NCBI RefSeq assembly: GCF_009469605.1
Contig: NZ_SSXU01000021.1
Span: 1-64,000 of the forward strand
Length of the DNA stretch: 64,000 nt
From: Zoogloea sp. 1C4
GTDB taxonomy: Bacteria > Pseudomonadota > Gammaproteobacteria > Burkholderiales > Rhodocyclaceae
Direction: 5' to 3'
Part shown: piece after piece, positions 52,062 through 63,853 of the stretch
How the letters are laid out: each line of letters opens with the position of its first letter
How positions within the stretch are numbered: the stretch's first letter is position 1
Position numbers and translations under genes: made by a program
The notes under the pieces: generated by a model
Told to the model about the DNA's origin: nothing
Seen by the model: the letters and a program-made list of their open reading frames with translations, nothing else
Database searches by the model: none

Positions 52062-55000
52062 ATGCGCCGCTCCCGCCGTGTCCGATCCGATTCAGGAAGC
52101 GCGGAATGGCGCGTTCGGCAGGGCGGCCTGGCGGGCACCGCTGCCTTCCGCCGCCGCCGGCTGGCTCGTCACTCCACCGATGCCGCCGACGCCCGCGAGC
52201 AGCTTGCCGGCACCCTCGACGCGCTCCCCGACGCCTACCTCGAGCTGGACCGTGACGGCCTTTGCCTCGACGCCCACGTCCGCCACTCCGCCCTTTTCGC
52301 CAACCAGCCCGGGCCCCTTGCCGGGCGCGACATCCGCACTCTGCTGGCGCCCGAGCCCGCCGCCATCCTGACGGCCGCCCTGGCCGCCGCCGCTGCCCAC
52401 GGCAGCGATCAGGGCCGCACCCTGCAGATCGAGGCCGGCGGCCAGATCCACTGGTTCGAGCTGGCCGTCACCACCCGTCCGGGCGCCGGCGCCATGCGCT
52501 TCATCGTGCTGGCCCGGGACATCACCGCCCGCCGTCAGGTCGATCTGGACCAGAGCAACCTGCTGGAGGCCGAGGTGGCCCGGCGCACTGCCGATCTCGC
52601 CACCGCCATCGAGGAAGAGGCGGCGATCCTCGATTCGGCCAGCGTCGGCATCGTGGTGCTGAAGGACCGGCGGATTGTCCGCACCAACCGGCGGATGGAC
52701 GAGATGTTCGGCTACGCCCCGGGGGAGCAGGTCGGGCAGTTCACCCGCATCTGGTATTGCAGCGAAGAAGACTGGGCCGAGACCGGGCAGGAGGTGCGCA
52801 CCCAGGTGTGGCGCGGCCAGACCCACCAGCGCGTGCAGGAAGTCCGGCGCCGCGACGGCAGCCGTTTCTGGGCCCGCATGTCGGGCCGGGCGATCGACGC
52901 GGCCGACCCGACCAAGGGCATGGTCGGGATCATCGAGGACATCACCGCCGAGCGCGCCGCGGCCGAGGAGATGCAGCGCGCCCGGGCCCTGGCCGAGGAG
53001 GCCGTGCGGGTGAAGTCGGATTTCCTCGCCAATATGAGCCACGAGATCCGCACCCCGATGAACGCCATCGTCGGGATGGCCTACCTGACCCTCCAGACCA
53101 GCCTCACCGGGCGCCAGCGGGATTACCTCACCGAGATCCAGGCCGCCAGCCAGCACCTGCTGGGCATCATCAACGACATCCTCGACATCTCGAAGATCGA
53201 GGCCGGCAAGCTGGTGATCGAGCACGTGGGCTTCTCCCTCGACCGGGTGCTCGACAACGTCACCGGCCTGATCGCCGAGAAGACCGCCGAGAAGGGGCTG
53301 GAGCTGATCGTCGATGTGGCCGACAACGTGCCCGGCGAGCTGGTCGGCGACCCGCTGCGGCTCGGACAGATCCTCATCAACTTTGCCAACAACGCGGTGA
53401 AGTTCACCGAGCGCGGCGAGGTGACGATCCGCGTACGGCTCGCCGAGATGCGGGACGACGGGCCGTGCCTGCGCCTGTCGGTCACCGACACAGGCATCGG
53501 CATCACCGACGACCAGCGCGGCCGGCTGTTCCGCAGCTTCGAGCAGGCCGATTCGTCCACCACCCGCAAGTTTGGCGGCACCGGCCTCGGGCTCGCGATC
53601 AGCAAGCGGCTGGCCGAGCTGATGGGCGGCGAAGTGGGCGTGGACAGCATTCCGGGCGTCGGCTCCACCTTCTGGTTCACCGCCTGTTTCGGCCGGGGGG
53701 CGGCTCAGCCGCGCCGGCTGGTGCCGCGGGCCGATCTGGCCGGGCGCCCGGTGCTGGTGGTGGATGACAACCCCAACGCCCGCGACGTGCTCGCCGACAT
53801 GCTCCGGCGCATGGGTTTTGCGGTCACCGCCGTGGATTCGGGGCGCGCGGCGCTGCATGCGGTGCGCGACGCCGAAACCCGCGGCGCGCCCTTCGCGGTG
53901 GTCTTCCTCGACTGGCAGATGCCCGACCGGGACGGCATCGCCACCGCCGGCGACATCCGCGACCTGAAGCTCGCCGAGCCGCCGCGGCTGGTGATCGTCA
54001 CCGCCTACGGGCGGGAGGAGCTGATCCGCTCGGCGGGCAGCGTGGATATCCACGACGTGCTCATCAAGCCCGTCACCGCGTCGCTGCTGTTCGACACCGT
54101 GCTGCGCCTCCTGGCCGGCGAGGACGCCGGCGAGCGCGCGGCGGCTGTGGGCACGGCCCCGCCGCCCCTGCCGGCGGCCGAGCTGGGCGCCATCGCCGGT
54201 GCGCGCATCCTGCTGGTGGAAGACAACGACCTCAACCAGCAGGTGGCCACCGAGATGCTGGCTCACGCCGGCTTTGAGGTGGATGTGGCCGACAACGGGG
54301 CGGTGGCGGTCGAGAAGGTGGCGGCAGGCGCCTACGATCTGGTGCTGATGGACATGCAGATGCCGGTGATGGACGGGCTCACCGCCACCCGGGCGATCCG
54401 CGAGAAGCCCGATCTGGCCTGGCTGCCCATCGTGGCGATGACCGCCAACGCGATGTCCGGCGACCGGGAGCGCTGCCTCGCGGCCGGCATGCAGGATCAC
54501 GTGGCCAAGCCCATCGACCCGGCCACGCTGTGGGCCACGCTGCTGCGCTGGATCAAGCCCCGCAGCGGCATGGCCGCGCCAGTGGCGGGCGCCCGGGCTG
54601 AAGCCGAAGCGCCGGCGACCGGAACCGGCGCGGTGATCGCCCGGCTTGCGGCAATCGCCGAACTGGACGTGCCGGCCGGGGTGCGCAATGCCCTCGGGCG
54701 GGAATCCCTCTACATCGCCCTGCTGGGCAAGTTCGTCAGCGGGCAGGGGGATTTTCCGGCCCATGTGACGTCGGCGCTGCAGGATGTGGACTGGCTCTCG
54801 GCCGAGCGGCTGGCCCACACCCTGAAGGGCGTGGCGGCGCAGATCGGCGCCTACGGGCTGAGCGAGCTGGTGGCCCGTTTCGAGCTGGCCGTGCGCAAGC
54901 GCGAGCGGCTGGTGGTGATGGTGCCGCTGCAGGCCGAGATCAGCCGGCGGCTGACTGCGCTGGTGGCGGCCATCGTGGCGGCGCTGCCCGGCGAGCGCCG

Positions 55001-55241
55001 CCTGCCGGCGCCGGTGGCCGTGGATCCGGACGAGCTGCAGGCCGCCTGCGCGCGTCTGGCGCGGGAGCTGGCCGACGATGACTTCTCCGCCAACCAGACC
55101 CTCGATGCCCACGAGGCGATGCTGCGGGCGGGGCTGGGGCACCGCTTTCCGGTGCTCGCCGAGGCGGTGCGTTCGTTTGATTTCGGCCTGGCCCTGAGCT
55201 GCCTGACCGAAGCCGCGGCGAGCCTCGACATCCCGATCTGA
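52062..55241 (+). CDS. Hybrid sensor histidine kinase with two PAS, two receivers and Hpt
   Basis: A 1059-residue cytosolic hybrid kinase. Order: PAS (about 45-150), PAS-PAC (about 190-310), HisKA with His327 in FLANMSHEIRTPMNAIVGM, HATPase (NNAVKFTERGEVTI, DTGIGITDDQ, GGTGLGLAIS), REC1 with Asp617 (FLDWQMPDRDG), REC2 with Asp764 (LMDMQMPVMDG), and Hpt with His919 (LAHTLKGVAAQIGA). No membrane helix is visible, so the signal is probably cytosolic (redox, gas or small molecule through PAS). Follows the HD-GYP regulator and converges on a second hybrid kinase. Confidence 0.93.
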   Translation: MRRSRRVRSDSGSAEWRVRQGGLAGTAAFRRRRLARHSTDAADAREQLAGTLDALPDAYLELDRDGLCLDAHVRHSALFANQPGPLAGRDIRTLLAPEPAAILTAALAAAAAHGSDQGRTLQIEAGGQIHWFELAVTTRPGAGAMRFIVLARDITARRQVDLDQSNLLEAEVARRTADLATAIEEEAAILDSASVGIVVLKDRRIVRTNRRMDEMFGYAPGEQVGQFTRIWYCSEEDWAETGQEVRTQVWRGQTHQRVQEVRRRDGSRFWARMSGRAIDAADPTKGMVGIIEDITAERAAAEEMQRARALAEEAVRVKSDFLANMSHEIRTPMNAIVGMAYLTLQTSLTGRQRDYLTEIQAASQHLLGIINDILDISKIEAGKLVIEHVGFSLDRVLDNVTGLIAEKTAEKGLELIVDVADNVPGELVGDPLRLGQILINFANNAVKFTERGEVTIRVRLAEMRDDGPCLRLSVTDTGIGITDDQRGRLFRSFEQADSSTTRKFGGTGLGLAISKRLAELMGGEVGVDSIPGVGSTFWFTACFGRGAAQPRRLVPRADLAGRPVLVVDDNPNARDVLADMLRRMGFAVTAVDSGRAALHAVRDAETRGAPFAVVFLDWQMPDRDGIATAGDIRDLKLAEPPRLVIVTAYGREELIRSAGSVDIHDVLIKPVTASLLFDTVLRLLAGEDAGERAAAVGTAPPPLPAAELGAIAGARILLVEDNDLNQQVATEMLAHAGFEVDVADNGAVAVEKVAAGAYDLVLMDMQMPVMDGLTATRAIREKPDLAWLPIVAMTANAMSGDRERCLAAGMQDHVAKPIDPATLWATLLRWIKPRSGMAAPVAGARAEAEAPATGTGAVIARLAAIAELDVPAGVRNALGRESLYIALLGKFVSGQGDFPAHVTSALQDVDWLSAERLAHTLKGVAAQIGAYGLSELVARFELAVRKRERLVVMVPLQAEISRRLTALVAAIVAALPGERRLPAPVAVDPDELQAACARLARELADDDFSANQTLDAHEAMLRAGLGHRFPVLAEAVRSFDFGLALSCLTEAAASLDIPI

Positions 55242-55260
55242 CGCGCGCCCTCAGCCGGCT

Positions 55261-58788
<3,528 letters not shown>

Positions 58789-59014
58789 TGTGTAGATCCG
58801 TTCGGCGGCCTGGGTCGATGAGGCTTGGTGTCTGGATGGGCGTGCGCAGCGCGGAATCAGCCGGCGGAGGGTGGCGTTGCCGAGACCGCGGACGTCCGAT
58901 ACGCGCACCCCTTGTAGACGGCCCGTTCTGGGCGGACTTGAGTGAGGGGGTCGTACGGCCCATCGTGAGATTTAAACTCGTTAAAAACAATAATTTTGTT
59001 ATTATCGCAAAAAT

Positions 59015-60019
59015 ATGAAAAAACTTTATGGGTTTGTCGCCAGGGTGCTGGCGGTCGAGCAGATCAACCGGGCGGGCGGCGTGCAGGGCCGCAAGATCGA
59101 GCTCGTGGTCAGGGACGATGCCCAGAACCGGGAGACGGCGACCAAAGCCGCATCCGAACTGGTCGCTGCAAAGGTCGAGGCGGTGATCGGCCCGTTCACC
59201 AGCGGCATGGCCGAGGTGGTGGTGCCGGTGCTCGCTGGCAACGATACGCTGGCGATCAGCCCGACCGTCACCTCGATGGATTTCGTCGGCAAGAATGACA
59301 ACCTGGTGCGGATCAACCGCGGCTCCCGTGACAACGCCCGGGATTACGCCCGCGTGATGTTCCGGCGTGGCGAGCGCAAGGTGGCCGTGGCCTGCGATGA
59401 GCGCAACCGCTCGTTCACCCTGTCGTGGCTCAATGAGTTCCGCGCCGCCTTTGCCAAACAGGGCGGCGAGGTGGTGGCCGAGGTGGCCTACGAATCGCGC
59501 CCGGATACCGATTTCGGCGCGGTGGTCGGGGCGATGCTGAAGAAGGGCCCGGACAGCCTGCTCTTCGTGGCCGGTGCCATCGACGTGGCGCGGCTTGCCC
59601 AGCAGGCCCGCCGTCAGGCGCCGACGCTGCCCATCGGTGCCTCGGAATGGGCCGCCAGCGAACAGCTGATCGAGCTGGGCGGCAAGGTCGTGGAAGGGCT
59701 GCTGATCGTCCAGAACTACGACCGGGACGACGATTCGCCCCGCTTCAACGAGTTCCGCGAGGCCTACTTCAAGCGCTTCCAGAAGAATCCGGGCTACAGC
59801 GCGGTGGCGGCCTACGATGCGGCGATGGTGCTGTTCGAGGCCCTCTCCAGGCGCGCCGACGGCGAGAGCGTGAAGGCGGCGGTGCTGCGCAACGGGCCTT
59901 ATCAGGGGCTGCAGCAGCGCATCGTCTTCGACGCCAATGGCGACACCCAGCGCAAGGTGTTCTTCACCGAGATTCGCGACGGCGCCTACCGGAAGCTGGA
60001 CGAAACCCTCTCCCGGTAA
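59015..60019 (+). CDS. ABC-type solute-binding-like protein (LivJ family) lacking signal peptide
   Basis: A 334-residue periplasmic-binding-protein fold of the branched-chain amino acid/amide class: AVEQINRAGGVQGRKIELVV, DDAQNRETATKAASELV, AVIGPFTSGMAEVVVPVL, RVNRGSRDNARDYA-like segment and AAYDAAMVLFEAL. It starts with MKKLYGFVARVLAVEQ, so the signal peptide and first beta-strand (about 40 residues) are missing. The upstream 226 bp do not restore them in any frame and include an AT-rich run. It may be a truncated gene or a cytosolic ligand-binding protein serving the adjacent kinase. Confidence 0.8.
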   Translation: MKKLYGFVARVLAVEQINRAGGVQGRKIELVVRDDAQNRETATKAASELVAAKVEAVIGPFTSGMAEVVVPVLAGNDTLAISPTVTSMDFVGKNDNLVRINRGSRDNARDYARVMFRRGERKVAVACDERNRSFTLSWLNEFRAAFAKQGGEVVAEVAYESRPDTDFGAVVGAMLKKGPDSLLFVAGAIDVARLAQQARRQAPTLPIGASEWAASEQLIELGGKVVEGLLIVQNYDRDDDSPRFNEFREAYFKRFQKNPGYSAVAAYDAAMVLFEALSRRADGESVKAAVLRNGPYQGLQQRIVFDANGDTQRKVFFTEIRDGAYRKLDETLSR

Positions 60020-60031
60020 GCCGGGCACGGG

Positions 60032-60475
60032 TCAGCGGTCGATCGGCAGGTTGCGACGCAACACGACCGGCACGCCGCCGAGTTTCTTCTTGGCCAGCCA
60101 CTGGGCCAGCGCCGAATCCAGGTAGTCCGCGTGGCTGGGAAACCAGCGGGCCAGCTCGGCAGCAAACTCGCGGCCCACTTCCACATCGCCGGAGCGCACC
60201 AGGTCTTCCACCTGATAGGCCGATTCCATCACCGCGTTGTGGTCGTCCACGTGGCAGTCCCGGGGCGGGAAGTCGGTTTCTTCCATCCACGTCTTCTCCT
60301 GCCCGAAATGGGCTTCGGCGTGTTCGATGAAGGCGCGCATCGCGGCGGCGAGATCGTCATCGGGGCAGGTCAGCAGCCGGTCGACGACCTCGACGAACTC
60401 CCGGTGCGTGTCGTCCATGGCCTCGAACCCGAGCAGGAAGGCGTCGGTCCACGGCAAACCCTGTTGATCGGTCAT
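60032..60475 (-). CDS. Bacteriohemerythrin
   Basis: A 147-residue hemerythrin-like oxygen/iron-binding protein. The di-iron ligand pattern is visible: the first His in DDTHREFVEVV, HAEAHFGQEKTWME, then HVDDHNAVMES; a later His in WFPSHADYLD completes it. Cytosolic, no signal peptide. Possibly oxygen or iron sensing or storage. Convergent with the solute-binding-like gene, 12 bp apart. Confidence 0.92.
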   Translation of the reverse strand: MTDQQGLPWTDAFLLGFEAMDDTHREFVEVVDRLLTCPDDDLAAAMRAFIEHAEAHFGQEKTWMEETDFPPRDCHVDDHNAVMESAYQVEDLVRSGDVEVGREFAAELARWFPSHADYLDSALAQWLAKKKLGGVPVVLRRNLPIDR

Positions 60476-60562
60476 TTTCTGTGTTCTCCTGGCGTGTCAT
60501 TCTTCGACCCTGCGCGGGCGAGGTGCCAAGGATAACCCGAGGCTCGGCCCGTGTTACCCCTC

Positions 60563-60593
60563 GGGATGAAAAAATCTCGAGAATTTTTATCCC
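60563..60593. promoter_or_regulatory. Long inverted repeat upstream of the MFS gene
   Basis: GGGAT-G-AAAAA and TTTTT-ATCCC flank a self-complementary TCTCGAGA core, pairing over nearly its whole 31 bp with one bulge. It lies 25 bp before the MFS start codon, in the 142-bp gap between hemerythrin and that gene. It may be an operator or a leader hairpin. Confidence 0.5.
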
Positions 60594-60617
60594 TCGCCCG
60601 CATCCAGGAGACCGCCC

Positions 60618-61826
60618 ATGCTCCCTTCCGGAAGCCCCCCCACCGCCAGCACCCGTCCCCGACTGCCGGCGGGCATCTGGGCGCTCGGGCTGGTGTCGAT
60701 GCTGATGGACATCTCGTCGGAGATGATCCATGCGCTGCTGCCCGTGTATCTGGTGGGCGCGCTCGGGGCCTCGACGCTGGCGGTCGGGGTGATCGAGGGG
60801 ATCGCCGAGGCCACCGCGGCGATCACCAAGGTGTTCTCCGGCGCGCTGTCGGACTGGCTGGGCCGGCGCAAGCTGCTGGCGGCCATCGGCTACGGGCTGG
60901 CGGCCTTCACCAAGCCGGTGTTTCCGCTGGCCGACACGGTGGGCTGGGTGGTCGCGGCGCGTTTTGTTGACCGCATCGGCAAGGGCATCCGCGGTGCGCC
61001 GCGGGACGCCCTGATCGCCGATCTGGCCCCGCCGGGCCTGCGCGGCGCCGCCTTCGGGTTGCGCCAGTCCCTCGACACCACCGGCGCCTTCCTCGGGCCG
61101 CTCGTCGCCATCGGGCTGATGGCGCTCACCGGCGGTGACATCCGGCTGGTGTTCTGGGTGGCGGTGCTGCCGGCCTTCGGCGCCTTCGCGCTGATCAGCC
61201 TGGCGGTGCACGACGTGCCCCGGCCGGGCGCGGAACGGGTGCGCGCGCCCCTGTCCCGCGCCGAGCTGGCCCGGCTACCGGCGGCCTACTGGTGGGTGGT
61301 GGGGATTTCGGCGGTGTTCACCGTGGCGCGCTTCAGCGAGGCCTTTCTGGTGCTGCGGGCCCAGGAGCTGGGCGTGGCGCTGGCCTGGATTCCGGCGGTG
61401 CTGGTGGTGATGAACGTGGTGTATTCCCTGTCGTCCTACCCGGTGGGCGTGCTGGCCGACCGGATGCATCGGGGCAGCCTGCTGGGCCTGGGTTTTGCGA
61501 TGCTGGTCGCGGCCGATCTGGCCCTGGCGCTGGTGGACGGTCTGCCCGGCCTGGCCATCGGCGTCGCCCTGTGGGGCCTGCACATGGGCATGACCCAGGG
61601 CCTGCTGGCCGCGTTGGTGGCCGACGCAGCGCCGGCCGAGCTGCGTGGCACCGCCTTCGGGGTGTTCAACCTGGCTGGCGGGCTGGCCTTGCTGGTGGCC
61701 AGCGTGGTGGCCGGCGGGCTGTGGGATGCCTTCGGCTCCCGCGCCACCTTCCTGTGCGGCGCGGCCTTTGCGGCGCTGGCCCTGGTGGGGCTGGCGTGGC
61801 GCTGGCCGGATTCGGCGCGCGGCTGA
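60618..61826 (+). CDS. MFS transporter
   Basis: A 402-residue carrier with twelve predicted helices. The loop 2-3 motif is SDWLGRRKLLAAIGYGLAAF and the loop 8-9 equivalent YPVGVLADRMHRGSLLG. RFVDRIGKGIRGAPRDALIA is a conserved block of a subgroup annotated as MFS permeases of unknown substrate. AGGAG lies eight bases before the ATG. It is 103 bp before the bufferin operon; whether it is linked to metal handling is unknown. Confidence 0.88.
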   Translation: MLPSGSPPTASTRPRLPAGIWALGLVSMLMDISSEMIHALLPVYLVGALGASTLAVGVIEGIAEATAAITKVFSGALSDWLGRRKLLAAIGYGLAAFTKPVFPLADTVGWVVAARFVDRIGKGIRGAPRDALIADLAPPGLRGAAFGLRQSLDTTGAFLGPLVAIGLMALTGGDIRLVFWVAVLPAFGAFALISLAVHDVPRPGAERVRAPLSRAELARLPAAYWWVVGISAVFTVARFSEAFLVLRAQELGVALAWIPAVLVVMNVVYSLSSYPVGVLADRMHRGSLLGLGFAMLVAADLALALVDGLPGLAIGVALWGLHMGMTQGLLAALVADAAPAELRGTAFGVFNLAGGLALLVASVVAGGLWDAFGSRATFLCGAAFAALALVGLAWRWPDSARG

Positions 61827-61844
61827 AAAATATTTCGCCTACCC

Positions 61845-61874
61845 TGTAAGAAAGCCGGGCGCCGGACAGACTAA
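61845..61874 (+). promoter_or_regulatory. Candidate ECF sigma promoter of the bufferin operon
   Basis: TGTAAGAAA (61845-61853) and GACTAA (61869-61874), 15 bp apart, resemble ECF-type -35/-10 elements rather than sigma70. They lie 55 bp before the precursor ATG. The sigma gene at the end of the operon is the obvious candidate factor. Weak evidence; single instance. Confidence 0.4.
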
Positions 61875-61929
61875 TCGGCAGCCCGTGCATGTTGTGCGAG
61901 GCAGCCCCACCCCCGACAGGAGATTCACC

Positions 61930-62277
61930 ATGAAAAAGACGTCCGCGATCACCGCCGTGCTGGCCACTTCCGCGCTGCTTGGCGCCACCGCCGCCCAGGC
62001 CGGCGACAACCCCTTCTCCGCCACGCCCCTGGCGGGCGGCTACCAGCTTGCCCAGGCCGACACCAAGCCGATGGACGGAAAGATGATGGACGGCAAGATG
62101 ATGGACGGCAAGATGATGGACAAGCCCATGGACGGCAAGGCGGCCGACGCCAAGTGCGGTGCCGAGCGCAAGGCCGGCAAGAAGGCCGACGGCAGCTGTG
62201 GCGGCAAGAAATCCGATGCCAGCTGCGGTGCCGCCAAGAAGAAGGCCGACGCCTCGTGCGGCGCCAGCAAGAAATAA
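61930..62277 (+). CDS. Bufferin/HvfA-type RiPP metallophore precursor
   Basis: A 115-residue exported precursor. Signal peptide residues 1-24 (ending ATAAQA), then FSATPLAGGYQLAQADTK, a block typical of HvfA/BufA precursors. A Met/Asp/Gly/Lys repeat region (46-70) and a Lys-rich core with Cys76, Cys90, Cys99 and Cys110 (KCGAER, GSCGGK, ASCGAA, ASCGAS) follow. In the family, the MNIO enzyme converts such Cys to oxazolone/thioamide groups that bind copper. AGGAG precedes the ATG. The MDGKM repeats are unusual and could add metal-binding Met ligands. Confidence 0.9.
   Translation: MKKTSAITAVLATSALLGATAAQAGDNPFSATPLAGGYQLAQADTKPMDGKMMDGKMMDGKMMDKPMDGKAADAKCGAERKAGKKADGSCGGKKSDASCGAAKKKADASCGASKK
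62071..62139 (+). repeat. In-frame tandem repeat within the precursor gene
   Basis: Units of 15 bp encoding MDGKM (ATGGACGGCAAGATG) occur three times in tandem at the start, then a MDKP-MDGK variant. The first unit differs by GGA for GGC. Tandem perfect DNA repeats suggest recent expansion by slippage; copy number may vary between strains. Confidence 0.8.
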
Positions 62278-63125
62278 GCGCTCCGTCCGGCGCCTGGCCC
62301 ACGGGCGCCGGCCTGGGGTTCCGACGCGAGCTGCTCGCCGAGCTGGAAGCCGGCGTGCCGGACGCGATCGGCTTCTTCGAGCTCGCGCCCGAAAACTGGG
62401 CCGGCGTCGGCGGCGAATCGGCCCGCCGGCTGCGCGCTTTCACTGAGCGGCACCCCTTCGTCTGCCACGGGCTGTCGCTCTCGCTGGGCGGCAGCATGCC
62501 GCTGGATGTGGATCTGCTCAGGCGCATCCGCGCCTTCATGGGCTCCCACGGCATTGGCCTGTACACCGAGCATCTTTCGTGGAGCAGCGACGCCGCCGGC
62601 CAGCTCTACGACCTGCTGCCGCTGCCCTTCACCGCCGAGGCGGTGCGCTGGACGGCCGCCCGCATCCGCCAGGCCCAGGACGTGCTCGGCATGCGCATCG
62701 GCATCGAAAACGCGTCCCGCTACCTCACCCCGCCGGGGGCCGAGATGAGCGAGGCGCAGTTTGTCCGGGCGGTGGTCGAGGAGGCCGACTGCCTGCTCCA
62801 CCTGGACGTGAACAACCTCTTTGTGAACGCCCGTAACTTCGGCTTCGACCCGCTCGCCTTCCTCGACGCGCTGCCGCTGGATAGGGTGTGCTACCTGCAC
62901 ATCGCCGGCCATCACCAGGAGGCCGACGGGCTCCTGATCGACACCCACGGCGCGCAGGTGATCGGCGACGTGTGGGCGCTGCTCGACGCAACCTACCGCC
63001 GCGTGGGGCCGCTGCCCACCTGCCTGGAGCGGGATTTCGACTTTCCGCCGCTCGCCGAGCTGGGGGCTGAAGTGGCGCGGATCGCCGCCCTCCAGCAGCA
63101 GTCCCGGCAGGCGGAGGCCGCATGA
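62256..63125 (+). CDS. DUF692/MNIO-family modification enzyme (BufB-like)
   Basis: A 289-residue TIM-barrel multinuclear non-heme iron oxidase. Metal-binding candidates appear in FVCHGLSLSLGG, GLYTEHLSWSS, IGIENASRYL, LLHLDVNNLFVNARNFGFD, VCYLHIAGHHQEADG and LIDTHGAQVIGDV. It should oxidise Cys residues of the precursor. No ATG is available; the GTG at 62256 overlaps the precursor by 22 bp and is the only credible start before the conserved GAGLGFRREL. Strong coupling to the precursor is implied. Confidence 0.9.
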   Translation: MRRQQEISAPSGAWPTGAGLGFRRELLAELEAGVPDAIGFFELAPENWAGVGGESARRLRAFTERHPFVCHGLSLSLGGSMPLDVDLLRRIRAFMGSHGIGLYTEHLSWSSDAAGQLYDLLPLPFTAEAVRWTAARIRQAQDVLGMRIGIENASRYLTPPGAEMSEAQFVRAVVEEADCLLHLDVNNLFVNARNFGFDPLAFLDALPLDRVCYLHIAGHHQEADGLLIDTHGAQVIGDVWALLDATYRRVGPLPTCLERDFDFPPLAELGAEVARIAALQQQSRQAEAA

Positions 63126-63853
63126 CCGGCCTGCAGGCTTTCCAGTCGGCCTTCGGCGCGCGCCTGCGGGGCGGGCGTAGCGTGCCATGCCCACCCGGCG
63201 TGTCGGCACCTCGGATGGCGGTGTACGAGACGCTGCTCTTCAACAACCTGCGGGGCTTTGTGGATCGCTGCTTCCCGGTCGCCCGCGCCTGCCTGGGCGA
63301 AGCCCGCTGGAAACGCCTGTGCCGCAGCTTCTACCGGGACTGGCCGTGCCGTAGCGCGTGGTTCCGTGACATCCCGCGGGCCTTTGTCGACTACCTGGAA
63401 TCCGCCGCGCCTGCCGGGCTGCCCCGCTGGCTGGCGGATCTCGCCCGCTACGAGTGGGCCGAGCTGGCAGTCGATCTGATGGACGTGGCGCAGCCGCCCG
63501 TGGAGGCGGGCGCCAGCCTGCTGGACGACTTTCCCCAGCCCAACCCCGCGGCGCTGTCGCTGGCCTTTGCCTGGCCGGTGCAGCGCATCGGGCCGGATTT
63601 TCGCCCGCGCAGGCCAGAGCCGGTGTGCATCGTGGTGTATCGCGATGGGAGCGAGGCCGTGCGTTTCATCGAGCTCAGCCCGGCCTCGGCGCACCTGCTT
63701 GCCCTGTGCGACGGCGCCACCCGCGGGCGGGCAGCCATCGAGACCCTGGCCGCCGAGCTGGGCCGCGCGGCCGACCCGGCCTTCGTGGCCTTCGGCGCGC
63801 ACAACCTCGCCGCGCTGGCCGACGCCGGGGTGATCCTGGGGGCACGTCGGTGA
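63122..63853 (+). CDS. DUF2063 partner protein (BufC/HvfC-like)
   Basis: A 243-residue protein with the DUF2063 N-terminal domain: LQAFQSAFGARLRGG, APRMAVYETLLFNNLRGFVD, RSFYRDWPCRSAWFRDIPRA, and a C-terminal domain resembling RiPP recognition elements (RFIELSPASAHLLALCDGAT). In the family it binds the precursor and helps the MNIO enzyme. ATG at 63122 overlaps the MNIO stop (ATGA); its stop overlaps the sigma-factor start (GTGA). Confidence 0.9.
   Translation: MTGLQAFQSAFGARLRGGRSVPCPPGVSAPRMAVYETLLFNNLRGFVDRCFPVARACLGEARWKRLCRSFYRDWPCRSAWFRDIPRAFVDYLESAAPAGLPRWLADLARYEWAELAVDLMDVAQPPVEAGASLLDDFPQPNPAALSLAFAWPVQRIGPDFRPRRPEPVCIVVYRDGSEAVRFIELSPASAHLLALCDGATRGRAAIETLAAELGRAADPAFVAFGAHNLAALADAGVILGARR

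Noticed and set aside
52092-55142. A 1016-codon minus-strand open frame
   Set aside because: Exact antisense of the hybrid kinase, whose domains on the plus strand are unambiguous.
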